DNA of 64,000 nucleotides from a bacterium (GCA_021833825.1 JAKBEL010000011.1:1-64000), one strand, 5' to 3'. Positions 1-9,199 are shown, counted from the first letter of the stretch. Made by a program: numbers and translations. The notes: generated from the letters alone by a model not told the origin.

Positions 1-191
1 TTTCAAGGTGGCAATCGTTGCTGTTATGCATAAGCTCATTATTTTGGCTAACACAATATTAAAAAAAGGGCAGCCGTGCAAAGTTTATTAGAATAAAATA
101 GTTGACTTTTAACACAATCACTACGCCGAGACAAGCAACTAAGAAGGATTGTTAATTGATAGAGCCTTTTTAGTCATCGAATGCTGTATTT

Positions 192-812
192 TTATGAATT
201 GTAGGTTTTTGCATAATAATCTAATAACCATTGAAATTCTTGAGGAAATTGTGAGGCATATTTATCAAACCATTTACTAACCTTAAATGCATCAAGACCT
301 AATTCAGAACCATGTTCATCTTTAGCTATAAAGGGTTCTTCCCATTCATTAATACCTAAGTGTAGTTTTATAGCAAGAATGTTATAGCGCATTCCCTGGT
401 TATCATTGGGATTCATATGCAAAATTCGACGGAATAGATCTAATGCTTCCATAGTCTCATTATTAGCCCATAACAGCATGCCATATTCTTCTAGAGCGCG
501 CATGATGTGCCTATTTCCTAGATATCCCCACAACATTTCATCGGGCCAATTGCCTTTATTATCTGTAATTTTTAAGGTTGCTCGTTTATAGGCTTCAATT
601 ATTAGCATTGCTGCTTTATCGTCTTTTGATTCTGAAAAAAGTGTATCAGCTGCCATTATATATGGATCATAAAAATCAGGATCCTTTTTTATTAATTGTT
701 GCATAGCATTTAGCATTTGGGTTGCCGAAAGATCTTTTTCTAGAATCTCATAATAGTCTGACATTACAGTGTGATCTGTGTCTATAAATGATCTTGTTTT
801 TGGAGAGTGCAT
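192..812 (-). CDS. TPR-like protein of unknown function
   Basis: This encodes a 206-residue soluble protein without a signal peptide. The middle and C-terminal parts are helical: residues about 60-140 form helix pairs typical of tetratricopeptide repeats, ending in NPNDNQG (134-140), a common turn between TPR helices. Such proteins usually act as interaction scaffolds, but no partner is visible here. The start is uncertain. The first Met (812) and an internal Met at codon 17 (MSDYYEIL) both lack a good ribosome binding site. The gene stands alone, with a 550-bp gene-poor stretch upstream. The TPR assignment is from sequence pattern only and the function is unknown. Confidence 0.7.
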   Translation of the reverse strand: MHSPKTRSFIDTDHTVMSDYYEILEKDLSATQMLNAMQQLIKKDPDFYDPYIMAADTLFSESKDDKAAMLIIEAYKRATLKITDNKGNWPDEMLWGYLGNRHIMRALEEYGMLLWANNETMEALDLFRRILHMNPNDNQGMRYNILAIKLHLGINEWEEPFIAKDEHGSELGLDAFKVSKWFDKYASQFPQEFQWLLDYYAKTYNS

Positions 813-940
813 TTTTTGTTTAACCAGATGTTATTCCAGGCTAAGGATAAGGGGTTGCAATATATTTTGAACTGTCCTCTTACTCTAACAGTAAATGATA
901 TATTGAGCAAGACCACTGATTGCAGCAAGCAATTGCTGGT

Positions 941-1000
941 TCTGTTTTAATCTCTTGATCAGATCATCTGTATTTGTACGGTGAGATCATCATATGCTAC
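941..1000 (-). pseudogene. Remnant of a DUF4143 AAA ATPase 3' end
   Basis: On the minus strand this stretch reads YDDLTV, then after a small deletion NTDDLIKRLKQ in another frame. That matches the C-terminus of the intact ATPase at 3833-4990 (YDDLTV and NTEDLIKRLQQ). DNA identity is clear at 3844-3900 of the intact gene. Only the last few dozen bases survive. It shows that at least one more ATPase of this type once existed here. Confidence 0.55.
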
Positions 1001-1190
1001 GCAACGATTGCCTGAAATTGTACTTCTTTCACAACAATTTTAGGCATATTTCCTGTATGACATTTTTCATAATATTTTTTTTCACAAAATTTGATTTATC
1101 ATTAATTGTGCTGTAAAGTAAAACACAATTTAACTTGATTCAAAAACTTTAATATTTCCGCAAATTCTGTATCTTTAATCAGGTAATGCA

Positions 1191-1248
1191 TTAAGCTTCC
1201 TTCTTTGTTTTTGGTTAATCAATCGAAGGAAGCTTAACTTTTTTTAAG
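1191..1248 (+). terminator. Terminator-like hairpin
   Basis: A perfect 13-bp inverted repeat (1191-1203 with 1225-1237) with a 21-nt loop is followed by a run of T on the plus strand (1239-1245). It has the form of a rho-independent terminator, but no plus-strand gene lies upstream, so its gene may have been lost. Confidence 0.5.
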
Positions 1249-1366
1249 CTTTTTTTAAATTTGGTTCACAGAACCTAGTTTTTTTTAGATCGAACTCACG
1301 TTATTTTATATTTAGTCCAACATATATTTGAGCTTATACAGAGGACTATGTCCTTGTCGGATGAGG

Positions 1367-1966
1367 CTAACAGGTGGAGTGAAATAGTCCGCCAACACGT
1401 TTGCCCTGTTGCACCAAGGAGTTATAGACATCGATCATAACTGGTGTTTCGCCAACAAGTACGGTTTTACCCTGAGCAATTGCATAATCAATGGTTGCTT
1501 GAGGAACTTGTAATATTGATTGAACGCCACGCGTTAAAATAACAATATCCACATCATTTATAAACTCTTGCATATCAGTTGGTTGAATGCCGGGATTGTG
1601 GCGTGTGCCTGTTTCATTCCAGTCCCATGCTCTGGTGCCAGTTGGCCAGATTTTAAGATCTCGTGTTGAAAATTTAGTTAACGATTTTTGTCCTGTTTTA
1701 TATTGAGTATCTATCTGTCCCCAGATTGCTTTGGTGATAATAGGGGCTGTAGTAGTTTCAAGAGTCGCTTTATCGGTGAGTGTATATACAATTTGAGGTG
1801 TACAGGGAGATTGAATGGTTCCCACAACTGGCTGATAGATATCAGTTTGAGGATATATTCTAGCTATAATGCCAGTTGGCAAAGAGTCATCAGTTACATG
1901 CTGTATCTTCAGGGCAGTTAAACTTGCTAATAAAAAAAGGGCTAAACCCGTTTTGTTCCAATTCAT
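1367..1966 (-). CDS. Secreted Mth938/AAMDC-like domain protein
   Basis: The 199-residue product has a hydrophobic N-terminus (residues 4-19) that looks like a signal peptide. A linker follows, then a complete Mth938/AAMDC (DUF498-type) domain at about 81-199. Visible family marks are IWGQID (81-86), KIWPTGTRAWDW (105-116), the GTRHNPGIQP segment, VILTRG (142-147) and the C-terminal VGGLFHSTC. The ending and the WDW-ETGT core resemble the animal AAMDC protein more than the usual prokaryotic Mth938 form. The family's biochemical role is poorly known. A GGAGA ribosome binding site lies 8-9 nt before the chosen ATG. The extra N-terminal export region is unusual for the family. Confidence 0.8.
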   Translation of the reverse strand: MNWNKTGLALFLLASLTALKIQHVTDDSLPTGIIARIYPQTDIYQPVVGTIQSPCTPQIVYTLTDKATLETTTAPIITKAIWGQIDTQYKTGQKSLTKFSTRDLKIWPTGTRAWDWNETGTRHNPGIQPTDMQEFINDVDIVILTRGVQSILQVPQATIDYAIAQGKTVLVGETPVMIDVYNSLVQQGKRVGGLFHSTC

Positions 1967-2187
1967 AAAAGAATCTCCATTTAATAAGTGAATCTATAGT
2001 CTAGAATAGCATAAACAGGGCTATCTGGGAAAGGGTTTCCTTGATTTATTGGAAAATAAATCCTTCTAGGCTAAGCTTTTTTGATGAAATAGAGGATGTT
2101 TCTAAGGTTTGAGGCCATGAAAATGAAGAGTTATATCTGAATGCCTTAAAAAAGGCTTGTAGAGACTGTTAAAGCATGAGATTCAAG

Positions 2188-2572
2188 ATGGATTTTTCTA
2201 AACTTCCATTGACCGATGGGTGGCTTTTTGGTACTATTACTAATAGAAAGCGCTTAAAGTGCCGTAAGTGCATTTTTAAGCAATTTGTTATTTTTATTTT
2301 AATGGCAATAGGACCCAGATATAATTTGTGCTGCAGATATTGATGATGAGATGAGTCTGTTCCGCCAAAGTGCGCCTCAATATCTACGTTTGTGTGCAAC
2401 TGTTTTGCAAAATAAGCGTGATTCTTGCAATACATTACTCGCGAAAAAAGATATGCAAAATGCTCAATTAATATCGCTATCGCTTAATGAAACTGCAGGG
2501 TTCGATAAAGAAACGATCGAATATGATGATTCTCAGAAAATAGATGCTTTCATTAGTGCTAATGAGATCTAA
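2188..2572 (+). pseudogene. Degenerate open frames, possible PD-(D/E)XK transposase-family remnant
   Basis: A short frame from 2188 to 2343 starts MDFSKLPLTDGWLFGTITN, which resembles the N-terminal 'LTDDFMFGTVM' pattern of Rpn-type PD-(D/E)XK nuclease family transposases. A second frame (2351-2572) continues in another phase with no recognisable domain. There is no good ribosome binding site. I read the stretch as a broken gene. The family assignment is weak and rests on a single motif. Confidence 0.3.
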
Positions 2573-2640
2573 GTTTCATAAAAACAATGCATGAAAAATC
2601 TTTTATAAGAATGTATAGAAAAGTTAATAAAGGAATCAAA

Positions 2641-3696
2641 ATGATTAAAAAGATATTTTTTCTTTCTCTGGTTATTACGGCAATGCCTTCGTACGGTATG
2701 GAATTTGTTAAAAAAATGCTGCATAAATCTATGTATTTCCGTATAGTTACTAGTGGTATAGTTGGTGAAGCTATAACCGATGCTTCTTTATGCCAAGATG
2801 ATAGAAAAGCAAAAGAAGAACAATTAACTGAGTTTGAAAAGTTTGCTAAAAAATTTGCGCCACCCAAAGAGGTGCAAGAGACTATAGAAGCAAATAAAAA
2901 AAATATGCCGCGATTTGGTGGTCGTCTTCCTGGTTCTAATCCTCCACTTTATGTGAAAGGAGACGATATTGCACGCATTCAGAATGCTGACCGCATGCGT
3001 ACTTGTATTGAGGCAAATAAACTCACTACTGTTACCGTTCCTAAGAAATACCTGTATAAAGTTGGTGATGAATGGAGGGTTTTTGCTGAATATATTAGGC
3101 CAATAGATGAAGGAAAGAGCTCTCTTTCTTTTCAAGAGGTACAAGATCTAACAACAGTGGCTGAGCAAACAGGATATAGAGATTGGGCCAATAATATTTT
3201 GAGAGATAAAAATATCGATAAATTGACTATTATCGATACTGAAGATGATTCATTTGCTATTGGAAGGTATTGTATAGATGAAATTCCTGTTGATTGCAAA
3301 GCGCAATACGTATTTGGTTTAATGTTTTTTATAGACCGAATGGATGAAAAAACGAAAGAGTGGTGCAATGCTCGTTTAAATGAACATCTAAACAACAAAG
3401 ATGGCATATCAGAAGAGCATAAACCTCTCTATGATTCTACACAATTCGACGATCCTACTATTGATTTTAAAAAAGCAGAGCGTGAGTTTAGAATGATGCA
3501 AAGGCGGAAGAACTTATTAAATATCTTTGAAAAGTCATGTATAACTGACGAAAATGATAAGAATCGGTGTAAAAAATTGGTACATACCATAGAAGAGCTT
3601 TGCCACCGTCTTAAAACTGAGCATGGTGCAACTTCTCAAGCTATAGAAGACAGCAAGCTTAAACAGGCATTTGATTATTGGAAATCTGTTGACTAG
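2641..3696 (+). CDS. Secreted protein of unknown function
   Basis: The 351-residue protein starts MIKKIFFLSLVITAMPSYG, a clear signal peptide, and the mature part is hydrophilic, rich in charged residues and mostly helical. The ATG at 2641 is chosen because AAAGGA lies 7 nt upstream and because it gives an intact signal peptide; a longer in-frame start at 2587 has neither. I recognise no domain. Six cysteines or so are scattered through the mature part and may form disulfides outside the cytoplasm. It stands alone between a decayed region and a minus-strand ATPase. Confidence 0.75.
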   Translation: MIKKIFFLSLVITAMPSYGMEFVKKMLHKSMYFRIVTSGIVGEAITDASLCQDDRKAKEEQLTEFEKFAKKFAPPKEVQETIEANKKNMPRFGGRLPGSNPPLYVKGDDIARIQNADRMRTCIEANKLTTVTVPKKYLYKVGDEWRVFAEYIRPIDEGKSSLSFQEVQDLTTVAEQTGYRDWANNILRDKNIDKLTIIDTEDDSFAIGRYCIDEIPVDCKAQYVFGLMFFIDRMDEKTKEWCNARLNEHLNNKDGISEEHKPLYDSTQFDDPTIDFKKAEREFRMMQRRKNLLNIFEKSCITDENDKNRCKKLVHTIEELCHRLKTEHGATSQAIEDSKLKQAFDYWKSVD

Positions 3697-3832
3697 TCCA
3701 CAAAAGATAGAATTTTCGAGCTGTTTTTTCTTTACATTCATTTATGGCACGTTTGGCAAGATGTTTCTTCGTGGAATTCCTGGGGTCACGATCTTGAATC
3801 AGCATAGAACCTTTATGCAAAAAAAGTTGCGT

Positions 3833-4990
3833 TCAACTCTGTTGCAATCTCTTGATGAGATCTTCAGTATTTATAAATGTTACGGTAAGGTCATCATATG
3901 TTCTTTGAAAAGGTTCATTAACATCACTTGCAACAACAAAGTTCTCTCCTTTCGGGTAGTGGCGCCGAAAGACTGAAAAGTTTTTTGTTATGCCGTTTTG
4001 ATTTTTTAAAATGGTAAATTTACATTCAATGGCCGTGATATTGCCATCATCTTTTTGAGATATAATAAAATCGATTTCATGCCCTTTTTTGTCACGCCAA
4101 TAGTTGATTGATCGAGTCTGCAATTTGCTTTGGATCTCATTTAAAACGGTATGCTCCCATAATATTCCCAGATCCTCATTTCTTAGTTCGCGCCAACCTT
4201 TTGCATAACAGACAAATCCTGTATCAAAACCATATACTTTTGGCGCCATGACAATTTCAGTTGGTTTATGTGTTGAGAATGGGCGGATTACATGAGCGAC
4301 AAATGTTTTTTCAAGAACATCTAGATAATGTGCAATGGTCTGCCTGGTCGCTTCACAAGGTACTGTATATTTACTTATTTCAAATTGACCGCCACTATAG
4401 GCTATTAAAAGCTCTGCGAATTTTTGAAAAGAGTATCTTTTGCCAACTCTAAACATTTCTTGAATATCTTTAGCCCAATAAGCGTCGATCCATTCTTTAA
4501 AATCATCCTCTGGTAGAACTCTCTGCTCAAAGAAAGCCGGGCATCCTCCAAATAAAAATCGATGATAGAGATCATTGTTGCCAAATGCAGCAAGCTCTTG
4601 TAATAAAAGAGGAGTTAGCCAGATCTCCTTTTTTCGTCCAGTTAAGGTATCTTTAAACTTTGCGCTAGCTCCTAAAGTGGATGATCCAGTGGCAATAATT
4701 TTTACATCAGGATAATGATCAGCCGCTATTTTTAAAAGCTCAGATGGATTGTCTAGCCTGTGTATCTCATCCAGTGCAACTCTTTTGCCCCTTTTGTTTG
4801 TAAGAAATGCTTCAGGATCTTCCAGCAATTGCCGTACTCTTGGTAGCTCACAGTCATAATATTCAATTTCATTAAGGGTTCGGCAGAGGCTCGTCTTTCC
4901 AACACGTCTGATGCCCATAAGCCAAATGATATTCTTCTTTTTCCAAGCATCTTCTATTAAAGATTGCCAAAAGGGTCTGTGTATAAGCAT
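3833..4990 (-). CDS. AAA ATPase with DUF4143 C-terminal domain
   Basis: The 385-residue protein has a P-loop ATPase domain (Walker A GIRRVGKTS at 26-34, Walker B VALDEIHR at 71-78, sensor-like ATGSS at 100-104). A winged-helix-like middle and a DUF4143 C-terminal domain follow, with PD-(D/E)XK-like residues (EIDF 305-308, ECK 322-324). Proteins of this architecture are common in parasites, symbionts and anaerobes. Their function is not established, though toxin-like or nucleic-acid roles have been suggested. A divergent paralogue lies at 10716-12035 and a remnant at 941-1000, so the family has expanded and is turning over. Confidence 0.88.
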   Translation of the reverse strand: MLIHRPFWQSLIEDAWKKKNIIWLMGIRRVGKTSLCRTLNEIEYYDCELPRVRQLLEDPEAFLTNKRGKRVALDEIHRLDNPSELLKIAADHYPDVKIIATGSSTLGASAKFKDTLTGRKKEIWLTPLLLQELAAFGNNDLYHRFLFGGCPAFFEQRVLPEDDFKEWIDAYWAKDIQEMFRVGKRYSFQKFAELLIAYSGGQFEISKYTVPCEATRQTIAHYLDVLEKTFVAHVIRPFSTHKPTEIVMAPKVYGFDTGFVCYAKGWRELRNEDLGILWEHTVLNEIQSKLQTRSINYWRDKKGHEIDFIISQKDDGNITAIECKFTILKNQNGITKNFSVFRRHYPKGENFVVASDVNEPFQRTYDDLTVTFINTEDLIKRLQQS

Positions 4991-5467
4991 GTGGATCCTT
5001 CCAGGTTAGATTGGTACTATATGTTAACTTAATTTAACAAATAGGGTGTCCAAATGTCAAATGCGTTTTGCATTTGGTTCCAAGATTCTGTATTTTAAAG
5101 GAAGCGATATGCATTATAAGATAATCTTTGTAGCTTTGTTGGCAGATTGCGTCTGTTTGCCAAGCAAATGATCAAAAATAGGGCGTATTTTTAGCTTAAG
5201 CGAAGATGATTTTATTGAACCAACAGCAAAAATTTGCTTAGTGCGAGGCCTTCATGGTATACTGTATATAAGTTAAACAGCAAAACTTCTTTAAAAAGGT
5301 TCTTGTATATGCAATGTTCATCTGTATATATACCTCTCATATTGGCTAACCCTTCGGGGTGTCTTTGGTCTGTCTGTTAATTTTTTCTATTCTTTTGTAA
5401 TCAGGTTTTTCTTTTGTTCCCGTCAAGGCTTTCAGGTTCTGCCTAAGTATTGCTACACTCAGGCGAG

Positions 5468-5670
5468 TGGCATAGTTTTGCGCAATACAATCGCTTTTGA
5501 GCTATTGAGCGCTTTATGTTGGCGTATCAATTGGGCGTAAGCCCACATCATTTTAATGGCTTAGGCCAATTCTTACTATTTTTTTAGTTAATATCAGTTA
5601 TTCGCCGTCGCCAAGGCTTTGGCGGAATTTCGCGTGATACAACCGCTTAAAGCCGTTGAGCGCTTCATAA
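5468..5670. repeat. Two imperfect 50-bp direct repeats
   Basis: Both copies share the core ATACAA(T/C)CGCTT followed by GTTGAGCGCTT or ATTGAGCGCTT. One lies at about 5468-5518 and one at 5621-5670. They flank the GNRA hairpin and the palindrome at 5601-5626. No coding capacity is seen. Confidence 0.5.
5601..5626. repeat. REP-like palindrome, copy 1
   Basis: The sequence CGCCGTCGCCAAGGCTTTGG followed by CGG can fold into a GC-rich hairpin. Related copies occur at 20181-20212 and, inverted, at 23217-23248. All three are intergenic and much richer in GC than their surroundings. Confidence 0.5.
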
Positions 5671-5680
5671 AGGAAAATCG

Positions 5681-6643
5681 ATGAAACGATTACTATTATT
5701 TTTAAGTTCTATATTTATACTGTTGGGCATATACACAGTCAGATTTGTGTATACTGCACAATCCCATAAGAATCATGCAATGCGTGTTGCAATATTTACG
5801 CCGACAACTCATCTGGCGCTCGAAGAGATTGAGCAGGGTTTTAAAGATACTGTTACTAAAGGTTCTGATGATTATCAGTTTATTACCTTTAATGCTAACG
5901 GCAATAGAACATTATTGCGTGCTCAGGCAGAAGAGATTGTGCATAATAATTATGATATTATTTTTACCATTGGAGCGTTCTGCTCTCAAACAGTTGCAGA
6001 GCTATTGAGTAAAAAACATCTTACAACTCCACATATATTTGCGGGAGTTGATGGGCCCGAGTTTGCGCGTGGGCTTAAAGATCAAAACAGTTCATCAACT
6101 GGTGTCTATGTCAAGATGGATTACCAAAAAGAGCTTGATCAGCTAATGCATTATAAACCGCATGCGAAGAATGTGATGCTGGTTTATGATCCAATGCATG
6201 GCACAGGTCTTGAAAAAGAGAAGAATGAGATTGAGTTGTATCTTAAAAAGAATGGGATCTCTTTGCATACTGTTGAGGTATATCAGGCCAATGAGATACA
6301 GCAAAAGGTTGCTGCATCGCTTGCCAATATCGATGTTATTTTGGTCTTGACTGACAACACGGTTGTTGCAGGCATTGATGCTCTCATTACGTTGTGTAAT
6401 CGTTATGGTGTTACGCTCTTTGCATCAGATCTCTCTTCTGGCAAAAAGGGTGCAGCGTTAGCATATGGTATTACTGAGTATGACTCTGGAGTTGGCGCTG
6501 GCAATCTAGTGCGCGCAATGCGAGAGCAGTGCAAGCGGCCGCATGAATTGGCTGTAGAGCCGATTGCTAACTTTCGTGTCGAAATAAATAGAGAGACAAT
6601 GCGTATGCAAAAAGTTTCTGATGTGGGGGTCTGTCATGATTAA
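5681..6643 (+). CDS. ABC importer substrate-binding protein (PF04392 family), operon 1
   Basis: The 320-residue protein has an N-terminal membrane anchor or signal segment (residues 3-25) followed by a two-lobed periplasmic-binding fold of the ABC_sub_bind (DUF534/TrpX-like) family. Typical segments are MRVAIFTPTTHLALEEI near residue 34, IIFTIGAFCSQTVAELL and VLVLTDNTVVAG. It binds a small ligand outside the membrane and passes it to the permease encoded next. The family includes tryptophan and other amino-acid importers, so an aromatic amino acid is a reasonable guess for the ligand but is not shown. AAAGGA precedes the ATG. It overlaps the permease gene by 8 bp, which suggests coupled translation. 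Confidence 0.85.
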   Translation: MKRLLLFLSSIFILLGIYTVRFVYTAQSHKNHAMRVAIFTPTTHLALEEIEQGFKDTVTKGSDDYQFITFNANGNRTLLRAQAEEIVHNNYDIIFTIGAFCSQTVAELLSKKHLTTPHIFAGVDGPEFARGLKDQNSSSTGVYVKMDYQKELDQLMHYKPHAKNVMLVYDPMHGTGLEKEKNEIELYLKKNGISLHTVEVYQANEIQQKVAASLANIDVILVLTDNTVVAGIDALITLCNRYGVTLFASDLSSGKKGAALAYGITEYDSGVGAGNLVRAMREQCKRPHELAVEPIANFRVEINRETMRMQKVSDVGVCHD

Positions 6644-7526
6644 TATGATTCTGATTATTTTAGAGCAGATCATGATGCATATACCATTGATGATCGGTGC
6701 GTATATAAGTCTTTCTCTCTTGCAAGTGCCTGATTTGAGCATTGAGACAGCTTATGTTACCGGCGCGGTTATTGCATCACAACTACTATCTATTGCGCAA
6801 CCGCTGCCAATAGCATTGTTACTCTGTATTGCGATTGTTGCTAGCTTTGCAGGAGGTGCATTGGTCGGTGCCGTTTCAAGCCTTTTGACGCAAAAAGGTT
6901 TATTGCCCCATCTTTTGAGCAGTATCGTAACGTTTGGCCTTTTTCATGGTATTAATCAGTTGATCAGTCCGGTCTATGTCTCATTATCCAGTCTACACAA
7001 TCCATTAATGATAGCAGATCTGATCGATCAGCATGGAGAATTGATTGTTCTGCTGCTCATAGGGGCTGTTATTATCATGATCAGTTACTATCTTTTTAAC
7101 ACACAGCTGGGGCATGCATTTGTAGTGTATGGTGACAACCCATTATTTTTTAGTAACTATGGCATTTCAACATCCTCTGTTTTTATAACGGGAGTTATGA
7201 TTGCCAATGGTCTTGCTGGTATTAGTGGTTATCTGTTTGCGCAATCGAATAATTTTCTTGAGCTTAACATGGGGCTTGGTAAAGCGCTCTTTTGTATCAC
7301 ATCTCTCATTATTGGTAAAATGGTGGCGCGTACTAAAAAGCCCTATTCTATCATGATTCCTCTGATTGGTGTGAGCATCTATTTTTTGTTGCAGCAACTT
7401 CTGCTCAAGATCGGTTTTAACCTTAAATATTTTACTGCGATGCAGGCGGTGATTCTGATGTGTATGCTTATATATGCTTATCGCAACAAGTCACAACACT
7501 CTTTACATGATAATTTAGGAATATGA
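6636..7526 (+). CDS. ABC importer permease, operon 1
   Basis: The 296-residue, very hydrophobic protein has about eight to nine membrane segments and belongs to the BPD_transp_2 (branched-chain/TrpY-like) permease family. The segment LGHAFVVYGDNPLFFSNYGIS matches the cytoplasmic coupling loop of these permeases, where the usual pattern is G-x-x-x-RAVGDNP. The ATG at 6636 is preferred over 6621 because GGGGGT lies 6 nt before it. It partners with the flanking binding protein and ATPase, and a paralogue is at 21540-22406. Confidence 0.85.
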   Translation: MINMILIILEQIMMHIPLMIGAYISLSLLQVPDLSIETAYVTGAVIASQLLSIAQPLPIALLLCIAIVASFAGGALVGAVSSLLTQKGLLPHLLSSIVTFGLFHGINQLISPVYVSLSSLHNPLMIADLIDQHGELIVLLLIGAVIIMISYYLFNTQLGHAFVVYGDNPLFFSNYGISTSSVFITGVMIANGLAGISGYLFAQSNNFLELNMGLGKALFCITSLIIGKMVARTKKPYSIMIPLIGVSIYFLLQQLLLKIGFNLKYFTAMQAVILMCMLIYAYRNKSQHSLHDNLGI

Positions 7527-7528
7527 TC

Positions 7529-8212
7529 ATGAAAATTTATAATCTTACATTCGCTTTTGAATCGAATAATAATGATTTTTTTAAAGATATCTCGGTCTCC
7601 TTTGATGAAGGGAAAGTGCATTTTATTGAGGGTGATAATGGCGTTGGCAAGTCAACATTTTTTACCATTTTACGTGGAATGACATCTAAAAGAGCAAAGC
7701 TTGAAGGCTCAATCTCTTTGCAAGGTGTCCTCTATAAAGCAGAAAACAACCAGTTGCCGACTGCATTTTTAGATTGTGTTCATATGGTGCGTCAACAGTA
7801 TGATACTATGCTTGCACATAAGTTTAGTGTACTGGAGAATCTGCAATTGGCCAATGTGCAGAGCTATCCATCATTAAAAGCTTTGCCAGAAGCTATCATG
7901 CTCGATGTTTTGCATAAGATGTCGATCGATATTCATGTACCAGTCAATCTTCTTTCAGGAGGGCAGAGGCAGTTACTTGCGATTCTTATGGTATTGCAAA
8001 AGCCGACCAATGTTCTATTGCTCGATGAGCCGACAGCAACGCTTGATAGACAAAATGCGCAATTGATTATGAATATTTTGCATCAATTGGCTGAACAACT
8101 ACATATCACGATGCTTATCATATGTCACGACAAGCAGTTGGTTGCGCAGTATGGCAAAAGGGTTATGAGAGTTGCAAAGCTCGCTGATGGTAGCAGACAA
8201 TTTTTTGTCTAA
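7529..8212 (+). CDS. ABC importer ATP-binding protein, operon 1
   Basis: The 227-residue ATPase has Walker A GDNGVGKST (35-43), Q-loop region VRQQYD, signature LLSGGQRQ (141-148), Walker B VLLLDEP (162-168) and switch His at about 200 (IICHD). It energises the permease encoded just upstream. The gene overlaps or abuts the permease stop. ATG 7523 would overlap the stop, but AGGA at 7517-7520 is spaced correctly (8 nt) for ATG 7529, so the second start is preferred. It is the last gene of a three-gene operon and converges on the next minus-strand gene. Confidence 0.88.
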   Translation: MKIYNLTFAFESNNNDFFKDISVSFDEGKVHFIEGDNGVGKSTFFTILRGMTSKRAKLEGSISLQGVLYKAENNQLPTAFLDCVHMVRQQYDTMLAHKFSVLENLQLANVQSYPSLKALPEAIMLDVLHKMSIDIHVPVNLLSGGQRQLLAILMVLQKPTNVLLLDEPTATLDRQNAQLIMNILHQLAEQLHITMLIICHDKQLVAQYGKRVMRVAKLADGSRQFFV

Positions 8213-8230
8213 TACAATGGAGCTTTCACC

Positions 8231-9199
8231 TTAAAGTATGCATGTAGCAATTGCATAAAAGAATGGTATGCCGATGATAATATTAAATGGTAATGTGATT
8301 GCAAGCGCCAGAGGCATATAAACAACCTCTTTGGCCTGCGGAGCTTGGGAATTCATAACAGCTGGAACTGCGATATATGAAGCGCTGGCAAGTAATGTTG
8401 CAAAGAGTACCGCTGTTCCTATAGAGGTGCCTATCAGATAACTAATAGCAATTCCAAGAGTGCCGCAGATGACTGGTGTATAGATACCAAAAGCGAGGAC
8501 TTGCCAGGTGCATTGATGAATGTATGATCGTTGTTGCATAATTTTAATACCCATGTCGACCATAAAGAGTGAAAGAATGGCGGTAAATGGTAAAAATATA
8601 TAGGTAATAATGGTGCTTCCAGAGTTATTATGCAATAGATAGCCTGCTACAAATCCTATGAATAAAAAGCTGATCTTTTTATTCAAAAGAATGGTCCGTA
8701 TACTTTTTTTGATCATGTTTATAGTTGAAAGCTCATCTTGTATGTGTAAAGATCGGAGTAGTGCTAGGCCACTTATGATCGCAGGTAGCTCCATAATGGC
8801 TGCAATAGCGGGCATGAAATTGTCAAAGTTGATCGATTGGCGTTGCACAAATGTTAATGCTGTTAAAAAGGTTACAATGCTTATCGAGCCGTATTGGGTT
8901 GCTATAACAATAGCTGTTTGGGGATCTAAATCTGTTGTTTTTTTAAGTAACCAATTGTAGGCAAAGGGTTGTGCGGTGCCCAGAATTATGCCAATAAGAG
9001 AAAGAAGTCCAAATAATGGGATATTATCTCCAGCAGTACCCAAGCAAATGCCACCTTTTAAACCTATGCTAAAGACTAGATACAGTGCAGCATAATAACT
9101 GATTCTGGTTGGAATTTCAAAAAGGCGTAAAAATCCTATAACGAGCCCTATAACTAAACTTATTAGTGCTGGATTGGTAAATACTTCTATAATAAACAT
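8231..9199 (-). CDS. SbtA-like (DUF897) sodium-dependent bicarbonate transporter family protein
   Basis: The 322-residue integral membrane protein has about ten membrane segments in two related halves. Features of the Sbt/DUF897 family are visible: LKGG in the N-terminal half (IGLKGGICLG, about 46-55), the ALTFV loop, FMVDMGIKI in the second half, and LLASASYIAVPAVM near the end. Cyanobacterial SbtA co-transports sodium and bicarbonate. In a host-dependent bacterium it could supply bicarbonate for biosynthesis or carry another anion, and the substrate is not shown. It is a single gene with no operon partner. Confidence 0.75.
   Translation of the reverse strand: MFIIEVFTNPALISLVIGLVIGFLRLFEIPTRISYYAALYLVFSIGLKGGICLGTAGDNIPLFGLLSLIGIILGTAQPFAYNWLLKKTTDLDPQTAIVIATQYGSISIVTFLTALTFVQRQSINFDNFMPAIAAIMELPAIISGLALLRSLHIQDELSTINMIKKSIRTILLNKKISFLFIGFVAGYLLHNNSGSTIITYIFLPFTAILSLFMVDMGIKIMQQRSYIHQCTWQVLAFGIYTPVICGTLGIAISYLIGTSIGTAVLFATLLASASYIAVPAVMNSQAPQAKEVVYMPLALAITLPFNIIIGIPFFYAIATCIL

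Larger units (their letters stand above)
813..1366. other. Gene-poor stretch with a gene remnant and a terminator-like hairpin
   Basis: No intact gene is visible. The stretch holds a short decayed copy of the 3' end of a DUF4143 ATPase gene (about 941-1000) and a strong inverted repeat (1191-1237), both listed separately. The rest is AT-rich with stops in all frames. It looks like the residue of a deleted gene block. Confidence 0.6.
4991..5680. other. Long non-coding region with hairpins and repeats before ABC operon 1
   Basis: No credible gene is present. The region contains a UUCG-tetraloop hairpin (ACCC/GGGT, 5349-5360), a GNRA-type hairpin (TGGGC-GTAA-GCCCA, 5532-5545), a pair of 50-bp imperfect direct repeats (about 5468-5518 and 5621-5670) and a REP-like palindrome (5601-5626). 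The second direct repeat ends just before the ribosome binding site of the next gene, so part of this may be transcribed leader. Confidence 0.5.

Noticed and set aside
2169-2435. Minus-strand frame of 88 codons
   Set aside because: It lacks a start signal and overlaps a plus-strand frame with a better, though weak, family resemblance.
5340-5545. Known structured RNA such as SRP RNA, RNase P RNA or tmRNA
   Set aside because: The hairpins are suggestive, but none of the conserved core sequences of those RNAs is present.
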